Source: Sipunculus nudus
Lineage: Eukaryota > Annelida > Sipuncula > Golfingiida > Sipunculidae
NCBI GenBank assembly: GCA_026874595.1
Contig: CM049315.1
Location: forward strand, 9,523,664-9,587,663
Direction of reading: 5' to 3'
Length of the DNA stretch: 64,000 bases
Shown here in pieces: positions 1-10,900 of the stretch. Position numbers and translations under genes: made by a program. The notes beneath the pieces are model-generated. The model did no database searches, had not been told where the DNA came from, and worked only from the letters and a program-made list of their open reading frames with translations. Every line of letters begins with the position of its first letter. Within the stretch, counting starts at the first letter, position 1.

Positions 1-182
1 TTGATTACACGTATCTGGTGCAGCGTTACACATGTGAGTTTGACTGCCTTTAACAAATTCCACGTCCCACTCCATCAAGGTCGCCTTGCATGTCATTTGT
101 TTGCCCCTAACAGCGCATCGCCATGTGACCGTTGGGCCACTTTCTTGGTGTACTGGTAGTCCGCGTTGTCAACCAATATGTC
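1..182 (-). CDS. FLYWCH gene exon 2 (partial, frame broken)
   Basis: Acceptor CACAG at 187-183. The exon holds the zinc-ligand part of the domain (WRC, TCKA, THMC). The reading frame of its first 50 bases and that of the ligand part differ by one base. The exon continues beyond the window. Confidence 0.5.
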
Positions 183-781
183 CTGTGGGAATATGTATTA
201 TATGTACATAATATGTATTTTATATATATAAATAAATATATATATAAACATACTATATAAATTTACCCATCTGTAATATATAATATAAAATAATACATTA
301 TATTGAAACAATATCCAACTCGGTTACATACTAGTATATTACATATGGTGCTTATACTCAGAAAATTGGCCAAGGTTTTAAACTAAATTAAAAGTATAAC
401 TTTACATATATTTTTGATTTCTACCCTTATAGTTATAGCATTACATTTTAAATTAAACGATTGCTTTCTAATATACGCTTATTAAATGAGCGATAAAGTA
501 AACCTTTATAGAATTATTTTACAACCTACCTTGCCGCGGTTCGAAGCCGATTCTATCAATTTGTAGCTCAGTCGTTCGCTCGGAACTGATTCAATTCGTT
601 GCGGGGCGGGAGGCCGGATCACTTTCGTCAAATGAAGATGGTTCCAAGAAGGAACCGAGGTCTGCGGCGTAAAGACTAGGTTGATCAACATTTGCAGTCT
701 CAGTGGTGTGTCCGGGGCTGCTGGTGCGTTTACTGCGTGCATGAGGTCCAAGGTGCCATCGACGTAGGACGGGAATCGCAT
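1..781 (-). CDS. FLYWCH zinc-finger gene, 5' part (two exons, runs off the left edge)
   Basis: Seen: a minus-strand ATG at 781-779 opens 84 codons ending ..ASNRGK at donor AAG|GTAGGT (exon 530-781). An acceptor CACAG|GAC starts a second exon at 182, in phase 0, giving ..RGK|DILVDNADYQYTKK. About 20 bases later a shifted frame continues TWRCAVRGKQMTCKAT..THMC to the window edge. The spacing of the aromatic residues, W-x-C, C and H-x-C fits a FLYWCH zinc finger, a DNA/protein-binding module common in lophotrochozoan genomes, often in expanded families or linked to MULE-type transposases. Odd: near base 125-135 the frame must shift by one base to join both halves, so this is either a pseudogene or an indel in the assembly. 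The first 40 residues match nothing I recognise. The identification rests on motif spacing alone. Confidence 0.55.
530..781 (-). CDS. FLYWCH gene exon 1
   Basis: 84 codons from ATG 781 to donor CAAG|GTAGGT (GT at 529-528). GC-rich against AT-rich flanks. The end of the exon (SYKLIESASNRGK) begins the FLYWCH domain. Confidence 0.5.
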
Positions 782-782
782 T

Positions 783-1416
783 GTGGATGACCACTCAGTG
801 ACTCACGGAATGACGGACAGTCATGTTGGTAAAGATTTTATAGATGCAGGGGTTCCATGGTTTATCACACCTTCACCTCGTCCTCCATTAATTACTACTC
901 ACGCTACTCACCTACTACTCAGTCGAGTACAAAATGAACGAGCAGGGAAACGGCACAGCGCGTTATCCGCTGGATTAATTCTTAGAGGCCTGAGCTCTTT
1001 GTATACCAGGTCAAGGTTTCTTGGTTTATCACACCTGAACTTCGAGGCGGGTGCTCTTGCACCTGACCATTTATTCACAGCAACAATTATCGCCGAGCAA
1101 GTAAGTGAAGTTTAAATGTATTTATTTCAAATGGATTCTACAAATAGCACAATGTACTGATTGACGTAGTTTTTATCATACGATATAATCATGATATATA
1201 TTATGATCAATATATACCCTATAAACATTACGATTGAAGTGAAAAGTGTAAAATTATAACATGATCAAACTTTATTAATGGTATATATTAGAGGATATAT
1301 TAAACATGTTTATATACTCATAAATCGGTTCGGTATACAAAGTTCATTAGAAATGCAGGAATTATATACACAACTTGAACACACACATATATAACTTTAT
1401 ATATAGAGAACGTGTG
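783..1416. other. Upstream flank of the FLYWCH gene
   Basis: The plus-strand reading frame at 783-1115 resembles nothing I know. A donor-like GCAA|GTAAGT sits near 1098-1105, and the phrase 'ggtttatcacacct' occurs twice (about 860 and 1024). It may hold the promoter or 5'UTR of the minus-strand gene. Beyond 1120 it is AT-rich without recognisable features. Confidence 0.3.
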
Positions 1417-1545
<129 letters not shown>

Positions 1546-1869
1546 TAATAGTTATTTTTTTTTCTTTTGGTTGTGCCTATTTATAAAATTACTTTGGACG
1601 ATTTGCTTCAAATACGTCACGACAATTGAAACCTGGTTTGTTATCCTTTCATATACATTTGTGAACGAAGTTACAGGACAAAGTTATGTTCTTTATTATT
1701 CAATGCAAGTACGTGTGTTGTAATTCAAGATTTTTACTTACGCATTTTTCTTAATAATATTACTAATCATATTTTGAATAATTTTTTATTTTTATTATGC
1801 CAATCATATTTCTGATTGAATAAGCTAGTTCTAATTTTGATGTAACCGTGTTTGTAGTAATTATAGGTA

Positions 1870-2035
1870 GCCCGGCGGCCGAAATGGTGCCCCGCCGCCC
1901 AAGTCGCGGCCGATATGGTTGACTGACCAGAGTCAGGGCCCAGCAGTGGCATCGTCGGGGTTGTGGCCGAAATGGTTGCCCGGTGGGCGCAGGCGGCCGA
2001 TATGGTCGAATTGAGGCCGAAATCGACCATATTCG
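1870..2035. repeat. GC-rich block with five copies of a GGCCGAWATGGT 12-mer
   Basis: The 12-mer GGCCGA(A/T)ATGGT occurs at 1877, 1908, 1965 and 1995, with a diverged copy at 2015, followed by an inverted half at about 2024-2032. It is CpG-rich in an AT-rich neighbourhood, about 250 bp upstream of the likely FAM114 promoter. Its reverse complement contains CCATWTCGGCC, which resembles a YY1-type core. It could be a degenerate minisatellite or a regulatory cluster. The open minus frame (1767-2030) looks like a by-product of the repeat. Confidence 0.6.
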
Positions 2036-2269
2036 TGGTGATTGATTTAGACTATAGTTAGTATGTTACGGTTAGCTATGTCTCCGCATAAAACGAATAT
2101 GATTTTCGTGCATGCAAAAGTTAACATTATAATTGCTTTCTGTAATCAGATTTCTTCTGTAAATGTTATGAAATAAAATAGTGATTTTTATTTGTACACT
2201 CATTCATAGATGATCACAAATAAGCGAGTTGATAGATAAATGTTACATAATTTATTTGGGATAAATTTT

Positions 2270-2300
2270 CCTTTTAGACCGGAAGTGAATTTCCACAACA
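2270..2300 (+). promoter_or_regulatory. Probable FAM114 core promoter with ETS/GABP-type motif
   Basis: ACCGGAAGTGA at 2278-2288 is a full ETS-family (GABPA-like) site, typical within tens of bases of the start site of TATA-less housekeeping genes. It sits just upstream of a plausible short first exon ending at a consensus donor (2392). Confidence 0.5.
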
Positions 2301-2392
2301 AACTTTGATATTATGTCAGACAGACTTGACGTGGCTTTACGCAGCTGTTTGTTCACGCTATATCATTTTGCTAGTCACTAGTTTAGGTGCAG
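2290..2392 (+). other. FAM114A2: Probable non-coding first exon of the FAM114 gene
   Basis: The coding exon at 7162 is preceded by an acceptor (TCATGTAG, exon from 7149), so an upstream 5'UTR exon is required. The best donor on the plus strand downstream of the ETS motif is CAG|GTAAGT with GT at 2393-2394. The 5' limit is a guess. Confidence 0.45.
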
Positions 2393-2653
2393 GTAAGTGA
2401 TAATTTACTGTGTATTAATACAAATATAATCAAAGTGTCCATCTCCAGAAATATTGAACGATGCCAAAGATTGAAAATACTAATGATCAACAATCCCTAT
2501 GACCCTGCCCATGGGTGTCCTGAGTCAGTGACAATTGGTGTCCTTAAATTTCATTAAAATATAAATCATCTGTAAGAGTTGACAGCCTTTCAGTGAACAC
2601 AGAATATCTTGCAGAATACTTCAGTTGTTGTACACAAAAATTCATTTTCTGAC

Positions 2654-2672
2654 TCCCCCCCCCCCCCCTCCT
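2654..2672. repeat. Poly(C) tract
   Basis: An uninterrupted C run of about 15 within FAM114 intron 1. Similar C runs occur at about 21971, 25245, 37577 and 55319. Confidence 0.9.
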
Positions 2673-2867
2673 TAGAATCACGTGTAGGTAGTACCTGCAT
2701 TTTGGAATGTGAAAAAATTTAGTTCCATTCTCTGTTTAATTTTGCAAATTTAATGTGGATATTTTCCAGCAGATATCCCAAACCTGCAGCCATCCTCGCA
2801 TGTCAGTGAAAACAAACTGTTGTCTGAGTCAGAATATACTCCAGTGAAGTTCATTGAATACAGGAAC

Positions 2868-3025
2868 ACTGGGCCCCAGAGACACTCGGCCCAGAGACAC
2901 TCGGCCCAAATGACTCTTGGCCCCAGAGACACTCAGCCAAACAGACACTTGGCCCCAGAGACACTCTAGCCCTAAGCAGTCGGACCAAGTGGCACTCGTC
3001 CCTAAGGCCAATGGCCCCAGATACT
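2868..3025. repeat. Degenerate short tandem repeat (CACTSGGCCCCAGAGA-like)
   Basis: About eight imperfect copies of a 16-20 bp unit containing 'gacactcggcccc'. All open frames crossing it are by-products. Confidence 0.75.
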
Positions 3026-3374
3026 TTGCCTACGGCAGAGGTCTGATTCAAGCCCCAGGAATTCCTGGGAAACCCCTCCTTAAGACAATTGTTCCTATAG
3101 TTATCCTATAGTTCCTATCAGGCTAGTTATCCCCTCACTTGATGAGCCACTTGGCATGGAGAGGTGCCTTTGTCGTAAACATATAAAGTTAGAGGCCACA
3201 AAGCAATCAAAGCTGAATTTTCGATGAATAAAAGATAATCATGGCACACACACACACAGTATTCATAAAAATATATGCACAGAAAGTAAAACTATGCGTA
3301 ATTCTGAAACAGTTGAAAGCAATATTTTATGAAAGTCCAAATAATGATTTATCAATATTAAATATAATGAAGAT

Positions 3375-4235
3375 TTATATAATGTACTCCAGGTGTGAAG
3401 ATCCCTCCTGCTGTAATATAATGTACTCCAGGTGTGAAGATCCTCCTGCTGTAATATAATATACTCCAGGTATGAAGATCCTCCTGCAGTAATATAATGT
3501 ACTTCAGATGTGAAGATCCCTCCTGCTGTAATATAATGTACTCCAGGTGTGAAGATCCTCCTGCAGTAATATAATATACTCCAGGTATGAAGATCCTCCT
3601 GCAGTAATATAATGTACTTCAGATGTGAAGATCCCTCCTGCTGTAATATAATGTACTCCAGGTGTGAAGATCCCTCCTGCAGTTATATAATGTACTCCAG
3701 GTATGAAGATCCTCCTGCAGTAATATGATGTACTCCAGGTGTGAAGATCCCTCCTGCTGTAATATAATGTACTCCAGGTGTGAAGATCCCTCCTGCAGTT
3801 ATATAATGTACTCCAGGTGTGAAGATCCCTCCTGCAGTAATATAATGTAATCCAGGTGTGAAGATCCTCCTGCAGTAATATGATGTACTCCAGGTGTGAA
3901 GGTCCCTCCTGCTGTAATATAATGTACTCCAGGTGTGAAGATCCCTCCTGCAGTAATATAATGTACTCCAGGTGTGAAGATCCTCCTGCAGTAATATAAT
4001 GATCTCCAGGTGTGAAGATCCTCCTGCAGTTATATAATATACTCCAGGTGTGAAGCTCCTCCTGCAGTAATATAATGTTCTCCTGGTATGAAGAACTTCT
4101 GCAGTAATATAATATACTCCATGTATGAAGATCCTCCCGCAGTTTTATAATGTACTCCAGGTGTGAAGATCCCTGCTGCAGTTATACAATGTTCACCAGG
4201 TGTGAAGATCCTCCTGCAGTAATATAATATATTCC
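3375..4235 (+). repeat. Minisatellite, 38/39-bp unit, about 22 copies
   Basis: The unit contains 'tactccaggtgtgaagatcc' followed by 'tcctgcagtaatataatg'. Units differ by C insertion (38 or 39 bp) and by T/A at 'ctgcwgt'. It lies in FAM114 intron 1. The minus-strand frame at 4030-4254 is a 13-residue periodic artefact of the 39-bp units. Confidence 0.95.
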
Positions 4236-4700
4236 TCATTAGTTGCTTTTTCATTTGCTATACATTTTCAGTCTTGGAAGGCCTTAAAGTACTATCATTT
4301 AGACTGGTACTTGTTGCAGTCACAAGCTTTTAGTTCACTTGTTATTATGAGGGAGAATTACTTCAGCAGTCACTTATTTATTGGTACTATAAAATATGGA
4401 CTTATTTGTTGAGTTACCTATTGTAATTCAGTATTATGTTCTGTTGAGTATGACCTCAGGGACAGAATTACATGGGTTCCAGTTCACACACATCCTTGCA
4501 AAAGAAAATGAAAGCTATGGCATATTACAGAATCAGCAATTGCATAGTACTGAGCAAACATGGATCACATAGTTACACCATATTTTCTTTCAGTAAACAG
4601 TATTCAACACCTGTTGGAGTTTTTTGCTAGTGTAAGGCCAAATTAAAAAAAAAAAAGCTCTATATAATTGCTGCTCTTATTTTTCTATATAATTGTAACT
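4236..4700. other. FAM114 intron 1 sequence without recognised features
   Basis: AT-rich single-copy-looking sequence between the minisatellite and the next element. No exon, RNA gene or repeat recognised. Confidence 0.5.
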
Positions 4701-4719
4701 GCCAAAACAGAGTTTTGCA

Positions 4720-5451
4720 GATACTATGTTTTCAGCCGGAAGCGGCGGCGGCGGTGTAGGTGTACAGAGAACTCCTCCGTAACCGCTGGGCAGAATTTTA
4801 CAAAACCCAGGATTATGTTCTGGTCACGTGAACTGCTGCGCCCCGATTTTGTTTTGACCTCTGACCTTTCCTCTGCGCTCTGCATCCTTTGTGCGTCTGT
4901 TATGACACATAAACCCACATATCTCAGGAACCATTTGACCGACCGGAAAAAGTTTTTGCCTAAATGTAGCCCTTGGATAGCTTTATAACATACATAAAAA
5001 AGGGTGGCGCCACCTGCAACCATTTTTGCACAGCATCTGTCTGTTTGTCTGCCGTGGGATAAAATCACTCATATCTCTGCACTGGTTTGACTTATCTGCC
5101 TAAAATTTTGCAGGTTTATACATCTTGGATAGCTTTCTTGATTTTATGACAGGTGATGCCACCTACATTCACATTTTTGCACAGGGTCCCTCTGTTTGTC
5201 TGCCGTGGGTTAAAATTACTCATATCTCAGCAGTGGTTTGACTTTTTGCATTTGTATACAACATTGATAGCTTTCTGGATTTTGTGGTAGGTGGCACAAC
5301 CTACATACACATTTTGGCTGCAGACATCCATGCTAATATGCAACATACCTCACTCTATTTCCCCTTGTTACTCAATCCATGCCTCACTTCACCCGTCCCG
5401 CTCTGATTTCGGCGGATACATGTAGTCGCTTGTCGACTACCTGTATTCTAG
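4720..5451 (+). mobile_element. HINE-like element D with about 150-bp core repeats and hairpin + CTAG 3' end
   Basis: Three imperfect monomers carry 'tttgcacag', 'tctgtttgtctgccgtggg' and 'actcatatctc'. The right end has hairpin GTAGTCG..CGACTAC (5432-5440 region) followed by CTAG at 5448-5451 and a T-rich flank, the layout of a Helitron/Helentron 3' terminus. The left boundary is uncertain. It resembles the ~270-bp monomers at 25440-25985 in sharing the 'ggcgccacctgcaa' phrase. No coding capacity: non-autonomous. Confidence 0.55.
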
Positions 5452-6014
5452 TTATCATTTTGTCTTGTTGAATTGATACCTAGTCCTCGGTATTATTGGT
5501 AAGTGCTGTATTGCTGCCATCTTTTAAAAATAAGCATGAAATATATTAATTTTGGGAAATTTGATTTCACAATTTTTCAGAAAATATTTAAAACTATTGT
5601 TGTTATGCACTATTTAAGAAATGAAGTACAGTTTTGTATCCTTCCTACAAGTGGGCAAAATTTCATGTAATTTTGCTCATTTTGTAAAATAGTAATATAA
5701 AAAATACCTGTAATTTTGTCCAAGAGTTGACAAAAATTATTTTCGTGCTGTGGCCTTAGTAAATGAACTATGTGGTTTGCCATGTAATGCCATAAGAGCA
5801 TTTTCATAATTTTCATGGCGTGTAGTAAGCACATCAAGCATAGGTTAAATAGTTTCATCAAACTTTCTTTCAGTACACAACAGTCATGACCTGTTTCAGA
5901 TTGATGCCAGTATAACTGATGGTCTCTTCTGTTGTAGCCTAAGTTGCAGATACAATTTTTTCTAATTGCCTCAGGGAAACAGCTCATTACAAAGGTCACT
6001 TGTAGATTTTATTG
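5452..6014. other. FAM114 intron 1 sequence without recognised features
   Basis: The minus frame of 129 codons (5610-5999) matches no family I recognise, has no splice context and lies in AT-rich intron. Treated as chance. Confidence 0.4.
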
Positions 6015-6248
6015 CCTCCTCCAGGAGGATGTGTGTTCATCCCTGTTTGTGTGTTTGTTTACAACATCAAGCAATCATGAATTGGATCCCGAATGCAGAA
6101 TAACTAAAGGCAAACACTTGGGGAACTAAGGCACCTATGAACATGGGAATTTGGCCCAGTTAGTATATGATAACATGAGTTGTTGGGTACCCACACTTAG
6201 GACCGCCCACATGGTGGAGGCCTGCATTCCTGAACAAGCATAATTCTA
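6014..6248 (+). mobile_element. Short HINE-like element E, copy 1
   Basis: Starts with ATTGCCTCC forming a hairpin with AGGAGGA, has a subterminal inverted GGAGGC near 6215, and ends ..ATTCTAG at 6248. The reverse-strand copy at 46594-46980 shares both ends and the 'ggtaccc' interior. About 235 bp here. Confidence 0.55.
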
Positions 6249-7148
6249 GAAATTCTAGTTACATTATACTTTATTTCAGTACAAAACAGTAAGATACAAT
6301 ATGGTCTAATTACCTGAGGAAAACAGCTCATTGCAAAGGTAACTTACTGATTTTAGGTCGAAAGCTTTTATATGTTGTTTTCTGAAGGGAGAATATTCCC
6401 TGTTATTTTTTTACAGAAACAAATATATATACAGCAAAAAATTGAATGAAAATTGTAACAGTTTTTGTCACACACTGAGGGAAGGGGACACCCACTGACA
6501 AAGTGTAAAAGGGATTGAGCCCTGGAGATAGAATATTAACATCTCATATGATTACATCATTATTTCTGCAAGAACCAAAATGAAAACAAATGGATGCTTT
6601 TGTTTATTGAAACATTATGCTGTGCAATAATATGATGTAAAATATATTAATATATCATAAGAGTAAGTTGTATGAAATAAATGAAAGTCTGCTAAATCTT
6701 TATTATTTTATAACATAAGTATTTCATTCTTTTTACATGTCAGTCAGTGTGTCAAATAAACTGAATTTTAATCAGTTTGTAAAATGCCTGACAATTTCAG
6801 TCATTTTATAAATTGCCTAAGTGAATCAGACCATTTGTAAATTGACTGAAATTTTCAGACAATTTACAAATTGACTGATTTTACATATTGACTGTAACAT
6901 ATATATTATGCACTTGGTTTGTAACATGAAAGGTTCTGTAATTTGCGTATCGGTTCCATTTCAGCTGTCTATCTTAACTAAGCATATTTTTTAACTTAGC
7001 TATATAATTATGAACTATAAGTCCTTTGTGTGTTTCTGTTTTGTATCTTACGTAAAAAGAAAAACTAATTTTCAAGGATACAACAGAACAGACTTTCAGT
7101 TGATTTAAAACACTGTACCAGTAATAAAACAATATTTTATTCATGTAG
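6249..7148. other. FAM114 intron 1, distal part
   Basis: AT-rich. At 6740-6900, short direct and inverted phrases of 'aaattgactg' / 'cagtca' / 'acaatttac' repeat several times, which would allow local hairpins. No exon seen. It ends with the acceptor of the first coding exon. Confidence 0.5.
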
Positions 7149-7161
7149 GCACTAGAGAATC

Positions 7162-7803
7162 ATGTCAGATTCAGAAGATGAGGCAGCGTTTCAGAGCGCA
7201 GATGAAGGAGAGGAAACATCCAAAACGTCCAAAACAAAACGGTCGATGAAATCTGAGGGAGATCCCCAGACAGGGGAGAAGAAGAAAGAAGCTGCTGCAG
7301 CAGAGGCCCAGCCTTCATCTGGCAGTGGCCAGTCACCAAAGAAAAATCAAAGTAAATCAAAAGGGAAGCAAGCCGAAAAGAAAAAGGCGGCAAAAAAGCC
7401 ATCTTCAAATAAACAGTCTGCCAAGAAAGCTGATAATCCAAGGACTGATAGTGATAAGCCAGATTCATCCTCCATGTCACAAACTGATAAAATATCTGAA
7501 AGTCCTACTGAGATTAATGATAAGCTTGCTGAATTAGACATTAAAGACAGTCCAGGTGACAGCGCTGCCACCTCTGTGTCAGAACCCGTGACCAGCCCAG
7601 ATAAGGAACCAACAGAAATAACAGAAGTAGAGAAGCCAGCAACAGATAGAACAGAGGAGCTCTCTAGCACTGAAGGTGTGAAAGAGAGTTCTGCCCCTGT
7701 ACTAGAGCAGCCATCTGCTTCTGCTGATCCAAATACAGAGCAGTCGTCCACTCCTGAACCAGAGAAACAAGCCCAAACACCAGCAAAGACAGCCAACAAC
7801 CAG
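7162..7803 (+). CDS. FAM114A2: FAM114 coding exon 1 (start codon)
   Basis: ATG at 7162, 13 bases after acceptor TAG|GC (exon from 7149). Encodes MSDSEDEAAFQSADEGEETS and the Lys-rich, Ser/Thr/Pro-rich N-terminal tail (214 codons). Donor CAG|GTAGTA at 7804. The frame remains open to 7965, but that extension is intronic and ends in a TA repeat. Confidence 0.9.
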
Positions 7804-7894
7804 GTAGTAAATGTTATATTATACAAGTCATGCAGAAACAGCTTTAGATTCTTTAAACCAAGTAAAATATCACAGGCACGCAATAATGTATATA

Positions 7895-7949
<55 letters not shown>

Positions 7950-10900
7950 GGCAGTAGTTCAATAATGATAGGACACATGACACACTAAAATTTTGTTATA
8001 TCAGTTCAGATTTTCAGCCAGTGTGGCTCCTCTTTGATGGAAAGTTAACCCAACATCATGTGACAGGATAGCTGAGTATACATTTATTTTAAATCATTCA
8101 GCTGGTCATATGACTACAAATTTGTCTCTGGCCAATGACCTTTCACCTTACACAATATCTTATATTGTGCTTAGAAATTATTAAATTTGGACATTGGTTT
8201 CCATGGGATAACCAAACATAGTCAAAGTATAGATACAAAGATATCTTATGATCTCATCGCAGTATATTGGTGCAAGGCACATGATTGTTAAAGCCTCACT
8301 ACAGATCACTTTGAATGGAGTTTAGATTTTGTATATTTATCTATTTATGAGATTGTATTATTTATCCTCTTTCAACAAAGTTGCAGGAGGGGATATAGTA
8401 ACACCTCCATTCCTGCGTCTGTCTGTCCATCCTGAATTGGCTTGTGGACAGATTTTAGGCCAAGCCATTTGACCATAACCTTTCATCTATACATATGGCT
8501 GGCTCACACACAGATGATGAACCCTATTGATTTTAAGGTCATAGGTTCAAAGATCCAGGCCACAGAACCCATTTCTTGAAAAATGTTGTGGACCAATGTT
8601 AAGCCAAACTATTTGACCAAAACCTTTCATGTTTCATGTATGGCTTATCCATCGACAGATGAAGAAACCCTTTGATTTTGAGGTCACGGGGTCAAAGGTC
8701 AAGGCTGAGGGGCCCACTTTTTTAAGAAATTTGTGGACATATTTTAAGCCAAACCATATGACCAAAACCTTTCACATTTGGCTCATCCACCCACAGATGA
8801 AGAACCCTTTCTGTTTTGAGGTCATGGGATCAAAGGTCATGGCCATGAGACCCACTTCTTATAAATGTTGTGGACCCATTTTAAGCCAAACTGTTCGACC
8901 AAAACCTTTCATTCTTCCCATATGGCTCACCCACCCACTGATAAAGAATCATATTGAGTTTGGGGTCAAAGGTCAAGGTCGAAGGACTATTTTCCTGATT
9001 TACACTGTAATACACCCAGTATAATAATGCTGCCAAGGGGAGGGAATGCTCTACTTTGCAGTACCCTTGTTTTTGTTTATTGTGATATTCATATACATGG
9101 TGACCATCTTATTTTGTTATATTATGTATTTGGTTAGAACAGATCTTATTTTTAATATTTATATATTGATGAGATTTGATTTTGTTTGTTATATTCATAT
9201 TCTGTATGGTTAGATTAACTTATATTTGTTGACTTATTTCAGAGTGGTGGCTGGGGAGGATGGGGAAGCTGGGGGTCATCTCTACTTAACACTGTCCAGT
9301 CTTCTGTAGATACCTTCGCTTCATCCGTAGGTGAGTGGATCACATCTTCCTGAACTTGTCAAAAGGACAAACACACTTTGATTGGCTTTATATTCATAAG
9401 GTTGAAATTTAATGATTTGACTTTTTCTCTAGGCCTTATTTATTGTACCTCTGCAAGTTGTTATGTTTTCGCAGGGTTATCTTGTCAGCTGGCGCCTATA
9501 AACAAAAAATTATGACCAGTTTAATAAAATTTTGTTGAGTGTCAGGTTAACACTTAGAGGTAATCTGTATCACCATGTTTTTAATTAAAAGGATCCTTTT
9601 CCATTGTGAGATTTCTGGTTATCCTTTTCTTGATCTCATCTGAGATATGATGGCCAGGTGGGCTGCCTTTGTGCTAGATTTGACCTGGTTGTGATGTAGC
9701 CATTGGGTTGGTTATCCATGATTAACATTATCTGTACATAACAGGATTGTTTGATTAGGATTCTGGCGGAGGTGTTCATGTAGGCTCTGACTACAATCCT
9801 AGTTTCACTTGTTATCTGCAGGAGAAGGATTGAATACAGTCCTGGAAACAGCAGAAACAGCACTGGGTGCTCCAGACCCTAAAGAGTTGGCAGCAGAGAA
9901 AAATAAACTTGCCAAAGAGGTCAAAGGTGACGCATTAGAGACCCCAGTGGAAGATAAAGGTATGGAGATTACTGTTCATGTCATTATATTTGTAAATATC
10001 AATTTGTTTATCTTCCTTGGAACAAGGAAAATCATTGGCTTGGTTCCTGAACTAAATATACCTGAAATGTATCATATTGCATTGTGAGTGATTAATTGTT
10101 TCACATGTTATATCATGAGATTCTTGATAGTGATAGCCCTGGTTTTAAACCCAGCTTTCTGTATCTATTTCCTGTAGTTCACATATGATGTGTTCATTTT
10201 CAAGATATACTGAGCAGGCTTTATAATATATACAGTGTGTAGCATATGATATATTCACTTTTAGGACATTCTGAGTTGATCCCTCAAAAAGAACCAGATC
10301 CAGATGAAACACACCAAGAAAAAGGAGCAGAGGGCAAATCCACTGAGGGAAACGGAAGCTGGCTGGGGTCGTGGGGTACTAAAAATAGCTGGGGATTGTC
10401 AGGCATCTCAGACATGGTGCAAAGTACAGTGAGTGTTGCAACTTGTCTTCAGTAGAATTGATCAATACTCATTGTTTTCTCCGAGGGACACTAGACAATG
10501 AACATTACAACAGGCTAGAAAACCATATACTATTTGAGTGTGCTCTGTTGTTAAAGGGCTCCTCTGTTCAAAGGGCCCCCATGCAAGAGTATTCTTTTTG
10601 ACAGAACCATCTTTAATAAAACATTTAATTGTTGCCTATGCAGGATCTGCCCTCTATGCTATCACATTTCTTTTTTCTGGAGCCTAATAATACATTCACA
10701 TACAAATTTGTGATAAAGATTAACATTAATGATGATGAGCAGGATATGAACAGGACAAGTTTCATGGTCAGCAAGTCACTTATTCTGAATTTTCCTGTTG
10801 TTCCAGAGCAAAAATCTGGTAACAGGGACCTTGGATGTCCTGGAGACTGTTGGCAAGAAGACGTTTGAGACTCTTGCTGAAGGGGACCATGGACTTAAGA

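Noticed and set aside
783-1115. 110-codon plus-strand frame starting beside the FLYWCH gene start
   Set aside because: No similarity I recognise. It is probably 5' flank of the minus-strand gene, and a divergent gene cannot be supported from one short frame.
1767-2030. 87-codon minus-strand frame with repeated TISAA motif
   Set aside because: The periodicity comes from the 12-mer cluster, there is no start or splice context, and the C-terminus runs into AT-rich sequence.
4668-5068. Overlapping 106- and 114-codon frames on both strands
   Set aside because: They lie inside element D with tandem monomers. No family resemblance and no splice context.
7347-7883. Minus-strand frame of 178 codons
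   Set aside because: Antisense shadow of the Ser/Glu-rich first FAM114 exon. The biased composition explains the lack of stops.
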